Shown here: positions 42,458 through 52,555 of the stretch, piece after piece | Position numbering within the stretch: position 1 is the first letter of the stretch | Layout of the letters: each line of letters starts with the position of its first letter | NCBI RefSeq assembly: GCF_042100115.1 | Contig: NC_091273.1 | Location: 1,984,001 to 2,048,000, forward strand | Length of the DNA: 64,000 bases | Direction of reading: 5' to 3' | Origin: Alternaria dauci | Taxonomy: Eukaryota > Ascomycota > Dothideomycetes > Pleosporales > Pleosporaceae | Notes under the pieces: generated by a model | The model's input: the letters and a program-made list of their open reading frames with translations, nothing else | Told to the model about the DNA's origin: nothing | Database searches by the model: none | Translations under genes and position numbers: made by a program

Positions 42458-44626
42458 ATGGAGCCGGCCGTCAATGACACCGACACGAGCAGCTTCGAGC
42501 CTCACAGCAAGCGGCGCAAACTTCGGAAGGGCACGACAAGCTGCTGGGATTGCAAAAAGCGGAAGGTGAAATGCACATTTGATGCGACATCAGATACAAT
42601 ATGTGTAACCTGCCGTCGTCGAAACGCGCCATGTGTTCGCCAGGACCAGCCGGATGAAGTCCTGGACGACATCAGTCAGCCATTAGCATCGCTGAAATAC
42701 AGCGATGGGTCCAACAAAACGTACCCAACTCCTGTTCTCTCCTATGAACAACTCCTTGAGCGCTTGCGAAGAGCCGAAACGCTCCTTGCGCAATCCGAAG
42801 ATTCAAGACACGATCCAGCAACCAGCTATGTGCAACTTCCGACACCCAGCTCAGCTGCACTGACACCGGAACATAGCCTTATGGAGGCGGAAGACAGTAG
42901 TAATATCTCGATCAGCCTCCGTCAAACATTTCCGCCTCAGCGAGATCTCGATCTCTTATGCAGATCAAACCGCAGCGCGACCTTGTACAGCTACAAATGT
43001 CTTACGAGACCCAGCAACCTCTTGGAGGATGAATCATTCGATATCGTCGACGAATTGGCCACAGTCCCCGACGCCTCTACTACACCTCCGGTTGTTGTGG
43101 CTAGACATATGCTTATTCTAGCCCTCATGTTGCAGTACTTCCGGTGTAACGGAGCCGATCGCCTATCTGGAGACCCGAACGCTCTCGCGGTGCGCATGGT
43201 GGATGCGGCTGTTCGTCTGGTCATCGCCAATGATCAACTAGTTGGCTGCATCGAAGGACTAGAGTGTATCATATACGAAGCCATGTTCCAATCCAATTCC
43301 GGTAATCTTCGGCGAGCATGGATAGCTTTCAGACGAGCTATGATATTTGCACAGTTGATGAGGTTGGATTCGCCTAACCCTCCGCCGTTCAAGTTGCTGG
43401 AGAATAAGCATAGGGTCAATCCGAAATTCCTCTGGTCTCGAATTGTTCACATGGACAGCTATCTTAGCCTGATGCTCGGTCTACCTCATGGAGGCCAGAA
43501 TACGAACATGGAGATTTCTATCCCTGGTGAGACCCTAAGCGACAGGATCGATCGAGCGCATACCCTCATCGCACGTGGTATCGTTGAACGCAATCGAGGG
43601 GATCCGCGCCAGAACATTGAGGCGACCCGCAAACTGGACATCGATCTTCAAAATGTGACGAAATCACTCCCAGACAAATACTGGCTAGCACCAAGTTTCA
43701 CTAGGCTGCAACCAACCACAAAAGAGGACACTTCTAAAGAGCTAATGCGGCTTCGAGACCAGCTTTACCAGTACAATCTGCTTCATCTTCTGCACCTGCC
43801 TTTCCTCATACACTGCGGCAAGGAGTCGGATTATCACATGTACGCCAAGATAACCTGCATCAATGCGGCCAGAGACGTTCTTACAAGATTCGTCGCATAC
43901 CAGAATTTTCGACCAATCTCGGCTCAGTCTTCCCATACAGCTGACTTCTTCGCGCTCATGGCGGGAATGACGATCCTGATTGCGCATATAGACAGCTGTC
44001 ACTGGCAAAACAACAATTTTCTAGTCCATCAGCGACCCGGCGACCGCGCCATGATTGAGCAGCTTGTCGAGAAATTAGAACATGTTGCGGCTCAGTCGAA
44101 GGAGTCGCTCACAGGCAAGAGTGCTGAGCAGCTTCGGAGCTTGCTCGAGATTGAAGGCGATGCTGCGCGTGGGTCGAGGCATACTGGTGAGAGCACTGTT
44201 GATCGGCTTCGGGAGGGCTGCGGCGAGCAGTTTCAGCTCTCGATACCATATTTTGGCATCATCAAGATTTGTGTCAAAGGTATCACGAAAGAACAGCCTG
44301 GTCAACTGGCTCCTGATGCTGATATGCCTGTTGTCCCCTCTTCCTCAAACCTGATGGCTGCCGATGATAATGTCTTTTCCACTTTTGATCAGAACATTAA
44401 CGATAATGCACCATCCGACCTCCTTGCAGCACAGTCCAATACACAAAACTTCCAAACGCTCCAGTCTGGAGCAACATCTTCTGATGTAATCTTCGATACG
44501 CCACAACACTATCCTGGACTGACGGCAGGAACAAACGATTGGGCGTTCCAGGGTGTGGACGCGGCGTTTTTTGACTCGTTGATGAAGGGAGTGGGCGATT
44601 GGGAGGAGACACTACTGGGGACTTGA
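42458..44626 (+). CDS. Zn(II)2Cys6 transcription factor (722 aa)
   Basis: Single exon. The basic KRRKLRKGTTS precedes a Zn2Cys6 cluster (about residues 29-60: CWDCKKRKVKC, CVTCRRRNAPC) with a long third loop. A coiled-coil-like QLLERLRRAETLLAQSE follows near residue 95. The middle half is the fungal-specific domain (ARHMLILALMLQYFRCNG, RAWIAFRRAMIFAQLMRLD, SRIVHMDSYLSLMLGLP). The C-terminus is Asn/Ser/Gln-rich with Trp-containing acidic ends, resembling an activation domain. It probably regulates the neighbouring DHA2 transporter; this is inferred from position only. Confidence 0.92.
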   Translation: MEPAVNDTDTSSFEPHSKRRKLRKGTTSCWDCKKRKVKCTFDATSDTICVTCRRRNAPCVRQDQPDEVLDDISQPLASLKYSDGSNKTYPTPVLSYEQLLERLRRAETLLAQSEDSRHDPATSYVQLPTPSSAALTPEHSLMEAEDSSNISISLRQTFPPQRDLDLLCRSNRSATLYSYKCLTRPSNLLEDESFDIVDELATVPDASTTPPVVVARHMLILALMLQYFRCNGADRLSGDPNALAVRMVDAAVRLVIANDQLVGCIEGLECIIYEAMFQSNSGNLRRAWIAFRRAMIFAQLMRLDSPNPPPFKLLENKHRVNPKFLWSRIVHMDSYLSLMLGLPHGGQNTNMEISIPGETLSDRIDRAHTLIARGIVERNRGDPRQNIEATRKLDIDLQNVTKSLPDKYWLAPSFTRLQPTTKEDTSKELMRLRDQLYQYNLLHLLHLPFLIHCGKESDYHMYAKITCINAARDVLTRFVAYQNFRPISAQSSHTADFFALMAGMTILIAHIDSCHWQNNNFLVHQRPGDRAMIEQLVEKLEHVAAQSKESLTGKSAEQLRSLLEIEGDAARGSRHTGESTVDRLREGCGEQFQLSIPYFGIIKICVKGITKEQPGQLAPDADMPVVPSSSNLMAADDNVFSTFDQNINDNAPSDLLAAQSNTQNFQTLQSGATSSDVIFDTPQHYPGLTAGTNDWAFQGVDAAFFDSLMKGVGDWEETLLGT

Positions 44627-44895
44627 TTGTCTCTACCAACGATCATATCTGTGACATTTGCTCCTTGTTGGGCTGTACGGGGGAAGGGATTGTAATAGTG
44701 TGAGCGTCGCGCATTCGATCATCATCCTCAGTGACAGCGTGCCGGCTCTCTAGGTGGCATGTTTGTAGGTTAAAAATGTTGAGATAATAAGAGGTTGGTG
44801 GACAATGATTCAATTGACCAAAAACATCGGAGGTGTTCTCACATATATACATCGTCTATACATTGCGCTCCCGCCAAATGGCGATGCACCTGCTT

Positions 44896-45961
44896 CTAGT
44901 CGTGCTGCGCCTTGTCCAACAGGTCCTTCAATATCTTTGCCGTGCTCCTCATGCCTTGCAGCGCATTCTCGTCCGGTCCTTGCCCCGGCGTCCATGTCGC
45001 ATGCGCAAAATCAATCATCTTGACTTCGGCCAGTTTAGGCAGAATCTCCTCATCGTCTTCATCCTCGTCTTCTGGATGTGCCGATCGCAGCTTCTGCTTG
45101 GTGTTTGCATACTCGTCCACGTCGCCCTCGTATACCAGAAGTATACTTGCGCTGTACATCCTGCTCTCTTTGCTTTCAAAAACTTCCTGGATGTCTTTGA
45201 CCTCTCCCAGAAAGTAGGCGAGCACTTCCCTTGCCCGATCAAGCTCCGCTTCTGACTTTCCACCAGGGAGGATGAAGTCTGTAAAGCCCTCACTCACGTT
45301 TTCAGCGTTGAACTTGCGTCCATACATCTTGTTGTACACCCAGTATCCGCCCTCCTTGTCCATTTCCACATACTCCTTCAGATCTTCGGGGACGTCGGGT
45401 ACTTCACTACCCTTGTACGTGCGCATACCCGCTATCCTAAAGCCTAGGCTGCCGCTTGTGGTTTCCTTACTTACGGCATCTAGACGCGCTCTCTTCTCCG
45501 GCTTCGCGGCCTCATCCCACAGCTGCGCACCAAGCTTCAGATCCAGAACATTCGGTTTCTTGAAACCATGCGTGATGTTCTCTAGCACGATGTGGAGATC
45601 GGTAGCAAGTTTTTTCCCGTGCAAACGCTCAATTGTGCCGTCGGCTGTTTGTATTGTGCCGCTTTCGACAGACTCGGAGGCGGCGGCTTGGTCGGCTGAG
45701 AGGGAGAGTTGGCCCATGAAGGTGGGGAGGTGACGCGCGAGGTCCGGGTGTTCGGAGAGGGACTCGTAAAAGGCGATTTCGGCGAGAGTGCAGGGCTTCA
45801 CTACTACACCGCCAGACTCGTCGCTGAGGACACCATCGCTGGGTTGTTGTGTTAGTCCGAGCGAAGAGGCTGACAGGCGGCAGGCAATGGGGCACTTACT
45901 GGCCAGCAGCAGCACTGCCATATGCTTTCAGACTAGACGCGTCATAGGCCTTGGTGGTCAT
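44896..45961 (-). CDS. ARG82: Inositol polyphosphate multikinase (IPK2/ARG82 type)
   Basis: Exon 1 (45961-45900) and exon 2 (45838-44896) give 334 aa; splicing restores GHDGVLSDESGGVVVKPCT, the family's N-terminus. The inositol-binding signature PxxxDxKxG is PNVLDLKLG at residues 116-124. A SASILLVYEG stretch near residue 270 matches the SSLL region, and IDFAHATW near the end holds the metal-binding DFAH motif. An acidic loop (HPEDEDEDDEE) precedes it. The enzyme phosphorylates inositol tris- and tetrakisphosphates, in the nucleus in yeast. The 341-codon frame starting at 45921 reads into the intron and is not the true N-terminus. Confidence 0.95.
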
Positions 45962-46607
45962 GATTCTACGGCTGTATAGCGAGTCTTGCTAAGATATAGA
46001 CGTGCTTGTACGCGTGGTTGGGGTTTAGGTGAAAGACACTCGGGTGCAGGCTGAAGGCCCCACGACATGCAGGGTCCTTTGCGAGTCAGCCGATGCCGTC
46101 ATTTGGGGGCATCACGATTCGTGTAAATCCAGCACAACCCACCGGTGCGGTACGAGTTCAAAATCATGTCTCATGCCATCCGTATCTCCTTCTAATCATT
46201 TCACATTCAGAGGATATATCGTGACATTGCCTGCAATGAATGTCTGTCGCTGTGTGCCTCGACTGGCTGTCCTTCGTCGTCACCAGCGAAAACCGACATC
46301 TCACTTCGATATCATCTTCCGGTGAGCAAGGTATCGAATTACTGGCGACTTACTCACAGTGAAGGCGTCTGAACATACGGCATGTCCGAGTTGGGAGGTT
46401 GCTACTGCCAATCTTGGGTAGTCGCGTTCTCTTACCTCGAGATGCAAGTGCACTCACCCACCATCTCGGGAAGCACTGTTTGCTATCGCCTCACCACGGC
46501 GTCAACTCTACCCACACAATCTTTCCTGTATTTCCCATTGGACTCTACCACCCGCTCCGGGCGCACAAGTCCCATAATCCCCAGTTTCAGTACATAAAGC
46601 AGCAAGT
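45962..46607. promoter_or_regulatory. Divergent promoter region
   Basis: About 650 bp between the inositol multikinase and the La/Arb1 gene. No further gene is supported; several short plus-strand frames lack features. Confidence 0.4.
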
Positions 46608-48542
46608 ATGGCGACTGCGACCACAGCACCTACTGCGGATGCAGGATCTCTCAATGGAGCCTCTAGCAACACCACTGCCACTCCTGTCATCGAAGACCAT
46701 CCAGATGGCGCGGAGATCCGTCGTCAGGTACGTCTCCCAGTCCCCAGCCTTTCTGTCAGTCATGCGCTTACACTAATCCTCCTTGAAGGTCGAGTTCTAC
46801 TTCTCCGATGAAAACCTTCCCACAGACAAGCATCTACTGCAGTGCTGTAGTGGACGCGAAAATCTCCCAGTCTCAATCAGTCGCATTTGTGGCTTTCAGA
46901 AGATGCGCAAATACAAGCCCAAGACTCTTGTCATCGCAGCTCTCCGCTTGAGCGCCTTTCTGGAAGTCTCTGCTGACGGAAAGACCATCAAACGTAAGGT
47001 ACCATTGACTGGAAAGAACATCCTCGATCCAGATTACTTCGATGCTGAAGATGACGATGACATTGCCTATGCTCCAGGCTCCCGAAAGGCCAAAGCTCAG
47101 CGGCCAGCTCAGTACCCAGTACCACTACTTCCCCAGACAAAGGCAAAGTACCCCGAGGGTGTGTCCAAGAATATGCTCAAAGCTACTGGGTTCGAGAAGG
47201 CCTATGTCGAGCCTGTCCTCACCCCTGTGGAAGCTGCCGAGGAAGAAGAGATGTACGCTTTGACCAAACCATTTGTCGAACGCATCGAGATCGCCATCCA
47301 ACGCTTCAAGCAAAAGCGTCGCATGCATGAAATGTATGCACATGTCTTCAACAAGTTCATGCGCTTTGGTGGAATAGAGTCCGGTCCCCGCATGTATCAA
47401 GGACTCTCCAAGCACGAGATGAACGAGATGGGTCCTGAGGAACTTGCGAGGGCTCTCGCCGTCCACAACGTACCCTGGGACCGCTCTGACGAGAGCAAGT
47501 GGGTCGTAGACTTTGTAGCTCTCTGCAAAGCCTTCCTGTGAGTTCATCTTGCCCTTTGCTCCACCGATACGATACTGACTGGAGCAGATCCTCTTGGTAC
47601 CCTGCCCACTATGGCTACGCATCGTACGCTATCAAGAACGCTTGCCAAGTCCCCCGCTCCTTCTTCGGATATCTCCGCTTCCACCGTGTCTGTCCCGAAT
47701 TCGACGACCAGCTTGCCACTGCACTTCAAGTCTGCGACCAGGCTGAGCAGGAGCTTCCCAAGGTCAACTCTCTAGGACTAGCCCTACCCGGCGACTTCAA
47801 TAAATCTGCCAGCGTCATCTTCGGCGGCGCCCAGGCTGGCATGTATACTGGCAACAAGACCTGGGCGGAGGATCTGAGGAAGGAAGGCCTAGCGATTGCG
47901 GAGATTGGTGTCGGTGAAGAAGAAGCCAAGATCAAGTTCGGCACTGGCATTGCCGTTCTAGGTTCCGAGGCGCAATACGACTTGTTTGAGTCTGGGCAGA
48001 TAAAGGTTCTTGGGAAGGAAACTGCCTATCTTGAGGTCACCGCCGTTAGCCTCCCCGATAACGATGCCAAGTCCGCATATGCAGAGCAGAGGAAGGCCTT
48101 CAAACACAAGCTCAGACAGCTCGAACCTCTCGGTAGACTTTCCTGCAGGACTTGGCACACAGACGACTGCGATGACTACGACCTACCCAAGGACAAGACT
48201 AAGTACCCCCACGGCAAGCCACGAAAAGCTGGTGACGGCAAAGAATACGAGTTCTGGATCGAGGAGGGCATCCTCAAAGACTGCTTCGTGGGCTTAAAGA
48301 CGGATGCCAATATCCTTCTCCTTTCCGGTGGTCTCACAATTCTCGACGAGATCAAAGAGACCATGTGCAGCTTCTACACCTGGATCCCGAACGAGCTGTG
48401 GATGGAGAGGAAGCCGAAAGAAGTGCGATGGCTGAAGAAGGGCTTGGGTCTTGATGACGATGAGGAGGAGGTGGAGATTAATGGAGAAAACAATGCGAGC
48501 GCGGATAAAGATGCTTCCGATGACGATTTCGACGACGAATAG
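46608..48542 (+). CDS. arb1: La-motif protein with Arb1-like domain (Argonaute chaperone type), 607 aa
   Basis: Exons 46608-46727, 46789-47537 and 47588-48542. Residues about 40-120 are a La motif (VEFYFSDENLPTDKHLL, then SRICGFQKMRKY and LRLSAFLEVSADG). The middle has segments typical of Arb1, the fission yeast Argonaute siRNA chaperone subunit: FNKFMRFGGIESGPRMYQGL, KWVVDFVALCKAFLSSWYP, and FFGYLRFHRVCPEFDDQL. The end is strongly acidic. In fission yeast Arb1 helps load small RNAs and form heterochromatin; the role here is by analogy. Intron 2 lies inside the Leu codon of FLSSW. The family call rests on motif memory and deserves a profile search. Confidence 0.8.
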
Positions 48543-49994
48543 ATGGGATTCATGGAAAGTTGAGGGACAAGCCGATATGTTTTCGTGACAGATGTGTTAT
48601 GAAACAGTAGTCCGAAGTTCCATAGTCGGATCTCGTGCCCAGCCGCTTAGGCAGATGCAAAATTGACAGTGTTTTGGTTTGGAAAGTAAGATTTCAAAAA
48701 GGCAAGTCACGATGGATCTCCAGACATGGTAAGGTTTGCCTAGATGCGCTGGTTTCAGAGTCAGGCGAAAAGGTGCGATGTGTGGATGAAATTATACTAC
48801 AAAGTCACTAAGAACCAACTGCATCCCAAGTGCGTGCCAGGTCGCGATCATCGCGAAGGATGTATTATCTTCCGCCTGCGCAGGCCGCCAGGACGCGCCT
48901 GTACGCTTTGTTTGAGAAGCGCCTGCGCCACATTCGCACGCCTCAGTTTCAAACCAGCGTCCCTCATGGCCAAGAGCAAGGATAGCATCGCAAAGATCAG
49001 CAAAGGCATACAGCCCCAAGGCCGAAATATCCGATAATAATATCGCGCAGCGAAGCAATGCCATGGCTTCTACCTGATTTGGGGCAACGCTTGGCCGGCA
49101 GCGACCAAACGTGACGCAAACACTTGGGCGACACTTCAACACCACGCCCAGTGCGCGCGCTACGATATGGTAAGGCGCGATGAACCGAGATGCGGATAGT
49201 TCGGAGAGCGAGCCCATTGCCAACACCTTGGCAGAGACACATGCCATGGCTTTCGTTGGTTTGCCAAGGCCACGCCGCCGGATCATGTGCGCGGATTCGT
49301 GACGCGGTCCTCACACACAAGCAATCCACAGAGGGAAAAGAGGGCAAGTAGGCGTGCATACCACTGGTACTACACAAATGCCAGGAAGACAGGTATGCAT
49401 ATCTCGGGTTACACTATTGGCTGCACAGCCGGATCCCGCATAGGGGGCGGGCAGGCAGTGCACAACCGATCTACCCGTTCCTGTCTCGCATAGGAGACTG
49501 CTGCGTTGCAAGTTACCCGGCTGTACCTAGCCAACACATGTGAGACGGACTGGGGGCCATGGGGGAGATGAGGACCAGGAACGGGGGGACGCGCAAACAA
49601 AGGTTGATTGCTACACGCGCGTGCGGAGTGGAAAGCGCAAGGGACCCGCCAAGAGCCTTGAGTGCTCTTAGCAAGCGGAGAACGCAGGTAGGCTGCTGGG
49701 TAAAACGTGCGTTACCGCCCCCAAACTTTTGTTATCTGTCTGGCGTCGCCTGTTTTTCCCGCTGGATTCGTTTTTTTCTGGCTATTCGACTATGCGCCTT
49801 TGCGACGAGGGTGCTGCTTTACAACCGACGTTGTGTGGTGTTGCTCCATTACTGCGACTGGGATATGAGCCACAAGGCTTTGGCATTGCGACAGAAGCGA
49901 GAAATTATCACTGCTGCGGGCTGTTGTGATCGACGAGCGATTTAGGGTCGGGATTTAAAATAAAAAAAAGAGGTGGACCACAGCGGAGCGGAAC
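48543..49994. other. Gene-poor intergenic stretch, 1.45 kb
   Basis: No gene supported. A 164-codon minus frame (48792-49286) has an odd Ala/Cys-rich composition and overlapping frames. The right end, with A-rich DNA at 49958-49970, is the leader of the RTA1-like gene. Confidence 0.45.
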
Positions 49995-51128
49995 ATGTCT
50001 GCTAGGATGCAACTTTCGAGCGCCGCCCTGGAAGCGCGATCCGTGATGGGGTTGCCGAATCGGGCTCAGCATGGTATGTTCAGTCTCCAGTTTTCCAGAC
50101 TAGATTTACATGGCACAACATGGTGGCTGACTGTTATGGCAGCGCAAAACTTTCTGAATCCTTACATTTATGACCCGTCTTGCACGCTCGCTATAATAGG
50201 AGCGGTTCTCGTGCTGTTGGTCTCTGCATACTCTTTTTACCAGTACATCCGTCTCAAGGCGTATTTCTTCTGGGCAGCCATCATCGCCATTGTCATGCTC
50301 GACCTGGGATTCATATGCCGTCTGGTGTCCGCCTACGACGAGCACGAAGAATCACCCTTTCTTGCATCCTGGCTCATGATCCTGCTCGCGCCCAGCTTCC
50401 TCGCTGCAGCGTGTTATACTGCTTTCAGTCGCGTCGTGTGGTTTTCCTGCCCAACCCACGCACTCAACTTCAAGACGCTGTGGTGCTTCCCCAGATACAT
50501 CACCGCCACTTTTGTGTCCTTTGACCTATTCAGCTTCATCATCCAGCTTGTGGGCGCAAGCCAAATCAGCCGGCAGTACGACGAAGATATGCAAGGGGAC
50601 CGTACTATCGCCTCTTCGGAACGGAAAGCGCTGCCTGGCCGGATTATCCTGATTCTGGGGCTGGTGTTGCAAGTGCTGTGTTTTGTCAGCTTTTCCATTA
50701 TCAGTATGCGGTACTTTTACATTAGTCGGCGGTGGGCTGCTCATGACTTGGGAGACTTGCATCTCTGGCGCAAGCTGGGGTATACAACAAACCTCTCCTC
50801 GGTCCTTATCGCCTTACGAGCCTTCTACCGGACTATCGAGATACCCCACGACCGCAACTACGGATTGTTGTACCTGCAGAGCCATGAGTGGTGCTTCTGG
50901 GTCTTTGACGCCGCACCTGTGCTTGCTGTGCTGGTTGTGTTTGCTGTGTGGCATCCGGGTCGTTATTTGCCCAGAAGCTATACGGGATTCAAGTTGGACA
51001 AGGGCAGGGCGGTCAAAGAGAAGGATGAGATCAGTTCGATGAGCGGTGGTAACCGTGGACAGGACACGGAGCTGAGAAACTTCAAGCCCGAGGATTTCCA
51101 ATCTGGGAGGGCTGCAACGAATGTATAG
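49995..51128 (+). CDS. RTA1-like seven-helix membrane protein (354 aa spliced)
   Basis: Exon 1 49995-50073, 69-bp intron with GGCTGAC branch, exon 2 50143-51128. The seven hydrophobic helices begin at LAIIGAVLVLLVSAYSFYQY. The RTA1/RTM1 family landmarks are visible: LLAPSFLAAACYTAFSRVV, a loop with DLFSFIIQLVGAS, and YRTIE near the sixth helix followed by E-W-C-F-W-V-F-D. The tail is charged and cytoplasmic. Family members are linked to resistance to lipid-like toxicants or to lipid flipping; the substrate is unknown. The intron length is a multiple of three with no stop, so an unspliced form would still be read. Confidence 0.92.
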   Translation: MSARMQLSSAALEARSVMGLPNRAQHGMFSLQFSRLDLHGTTWWLTVMAAQNFLNPYIYDPSCTLAIIGAVLVLLVSAYSFYQYIRLKAYFFWAAIIAIVMLDLGFICRLVSAYDEHEESPFLASWLMILLAPSFLAAACYTAFSRVVWFSCPTHALNFKTLWCFPRYITATFVSFDLFSFIIQLVGASQISRQYDEDMQGDRTIASSERKALPGRIILILGLVLQVLCFVSFSIISMRYFYISRRWAAHDLGDLHLWRKLGYTTNLSSVLIALRAFYRTIEIPHDRNYGLLYLQSHEWCFWVFDAAPVLAVLVVFAVWHPGRYLPRSYTGFKLDKGRAVKEKDEISSMSGGNRGQDTELRNFKPEDFQSGRAATNV

Positions 51129-51547
51129 AAATTTGATACGAAACGGAAGGGGTTATTGTTCATGATACCATTGCATTTAGCGGGATGGCGTTTTGAGGCT
51201 TCATCGGAATGATACCATGCTCAATGATACACTTGTATGCCTACTCCTGCTGGATCTTTTGACCTGTGCTTCTTCGTGAACATTGGGCCTGTTCTTGTCA
51301 ATCGACTCACGCTCACCTCCCAGTCCTTCCTCTCACCAAAACTTTTCCCTGTTCCTGATAACGGACGCGCACAAGATGTGCTCTTTGATGAGCAACCCTG
51401 CCCGGCTATCTACTCAAGCCTCAAGCGGTGTTGCGGTTTCACAGTCATTGTTGCTGGGGCCGGTTCCGGGAGTGCTTGGGACACTAGATGGAGTGCCTCT
51501 TCCCGCTGGAATTTTACTGTTCGCCAGAAAGTGTCGTGCATCCTCTT
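51129..51547. other. Intergenic, 0.4 kb
   Basis: Tail-to-tail spacer between the RTA1-like gene and pop4. Short frames on the plus strand overlap the pop4 3' exon and are shadows. Confidence 0.45.
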
Positions 51548-52295
51548 TCATATATCAGGCTGGTAGTGCATCCTGAATTTCCTATTCGCACGATCAGCCG
51601 CTCTCGTCTGGAACTGCTCTGCGTTGAGTTCAAAGACGAGCGGCTTCGTGGGAGTCTCTCCGTCTTGTTCAAGAAGCGGCACCTCAAACCGGAGGATCAT
51701 GTGCTCTTTGGGGACAGCTGAATTTGTCAGATACTCACCACTTACCTGAGTCCTGCCTACTAGACTTACATTTCACAGAGTTGTTCTTGGTGATGATTTC
51801 GAATGTGAACCTTGTGTCACGAACGATGATGCCTTCTAGGCCTACGCGACTTACACACCGGCTCCGCACCACGGTCACGAGCGCTCCGTGCATGTCGGCA
51901 GTCGCAAGCAACTGTCCACTCGAATTCGGTGTGACAAGGACACACCTCGCAGGATCGCTCAACCCTAGCACTTCCCTCATATATCCAACCCACAAGTTGT
52001 GCAGCCCCTCATAGATGGCGTACTTTTGCTGCTCCTCGGGAATTTCGTTCAGGCAGAGTGCACGCTTCTTTGCAGCAGATAGTGGACGGGGCTTGTTCTT
52101 GCTGCGCTTGCGGGCAGTCTGTTTGCGCTCATTGAGGGCGCGACGGCGGACTGCACGTGCAGAGGGTGTGGGCGAGGTTGCGCGGATGTGGAGGGGCCGC
52201 TTCAGCACGCGCTCGTGGTAATGCGATTCTGCGGTTGAGGGGGAGAAGGCGCGGTGCAGCAGCGTTTGGGCGATGTGTGGGTTTCCTTGTGCCAT
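51548..52295 (-). CDS. POP4: RNase P/MRP subunit Pop4 (Rpp29), 231 aa
   Basis: Exon 1 52295-51770 and exon 2 51717-51548, with a 52-bp intron. The N-terminal third is basic and Arg/Lys-rich (RKRSKNKPRPLSAAKKRA). The p29 domain follows: YEGLHNLWVGYMREVLGL, LLATADMHGALVTVVRSRCVSRVGLEGIIVRDTRFTF as separate strands of an Sm-like barrel, and, from exon 2, PKEHMILRFEVPL and ELNAEQFQTRAADRANRKF. It binds the RNA of RNase P and MRP and is needed for tRNA 5' processing and rRNA maturation in the nucleus. Without exon 2 the frame ends early in non-conserved sequence, so the intron is well supported. Confidence 0.94.
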
Positions 52296-52555
52296 GCTGG
52301 CTGTAGGTCAGTCGCGCGAGGATATTTTCGAAGGGTTGCGAGTCTTTTCGAGAAACACGACGCTCAAAGTCGTCGCTCCTCGGAAAGTGTGAAGTTGGTG
52401 TTCGTGACCGTGACGAGGAAAGAGCGACGCTAGCGCGCACAAAAGCGGGCTAGACCGGTGGCTCGGCTATCGTTTTGTTCCGCCGCCTCCCACACAATTT
52501 CGACAATTCGACCTCAGCTTCTCGACAACACCGCTAACCCGCAGCAACCGTCAAG
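52296..52555. promoter_or_regulatory. Compact divergent promoter, pop4 / rpl9
   Basis: Only 260 bp separate the pop4 start (minus) from the rpl9 start (plus). The two translation-related genes probably share promoter elements. No TATA box is obvious. Confidence 0.5.

Noticed and set aside
48792..49286. 164-codon minus-strand frame
   Set aside because: Ala/Cys-rich composition, long frames in other registers at the same place, and no homology that I can recognise.
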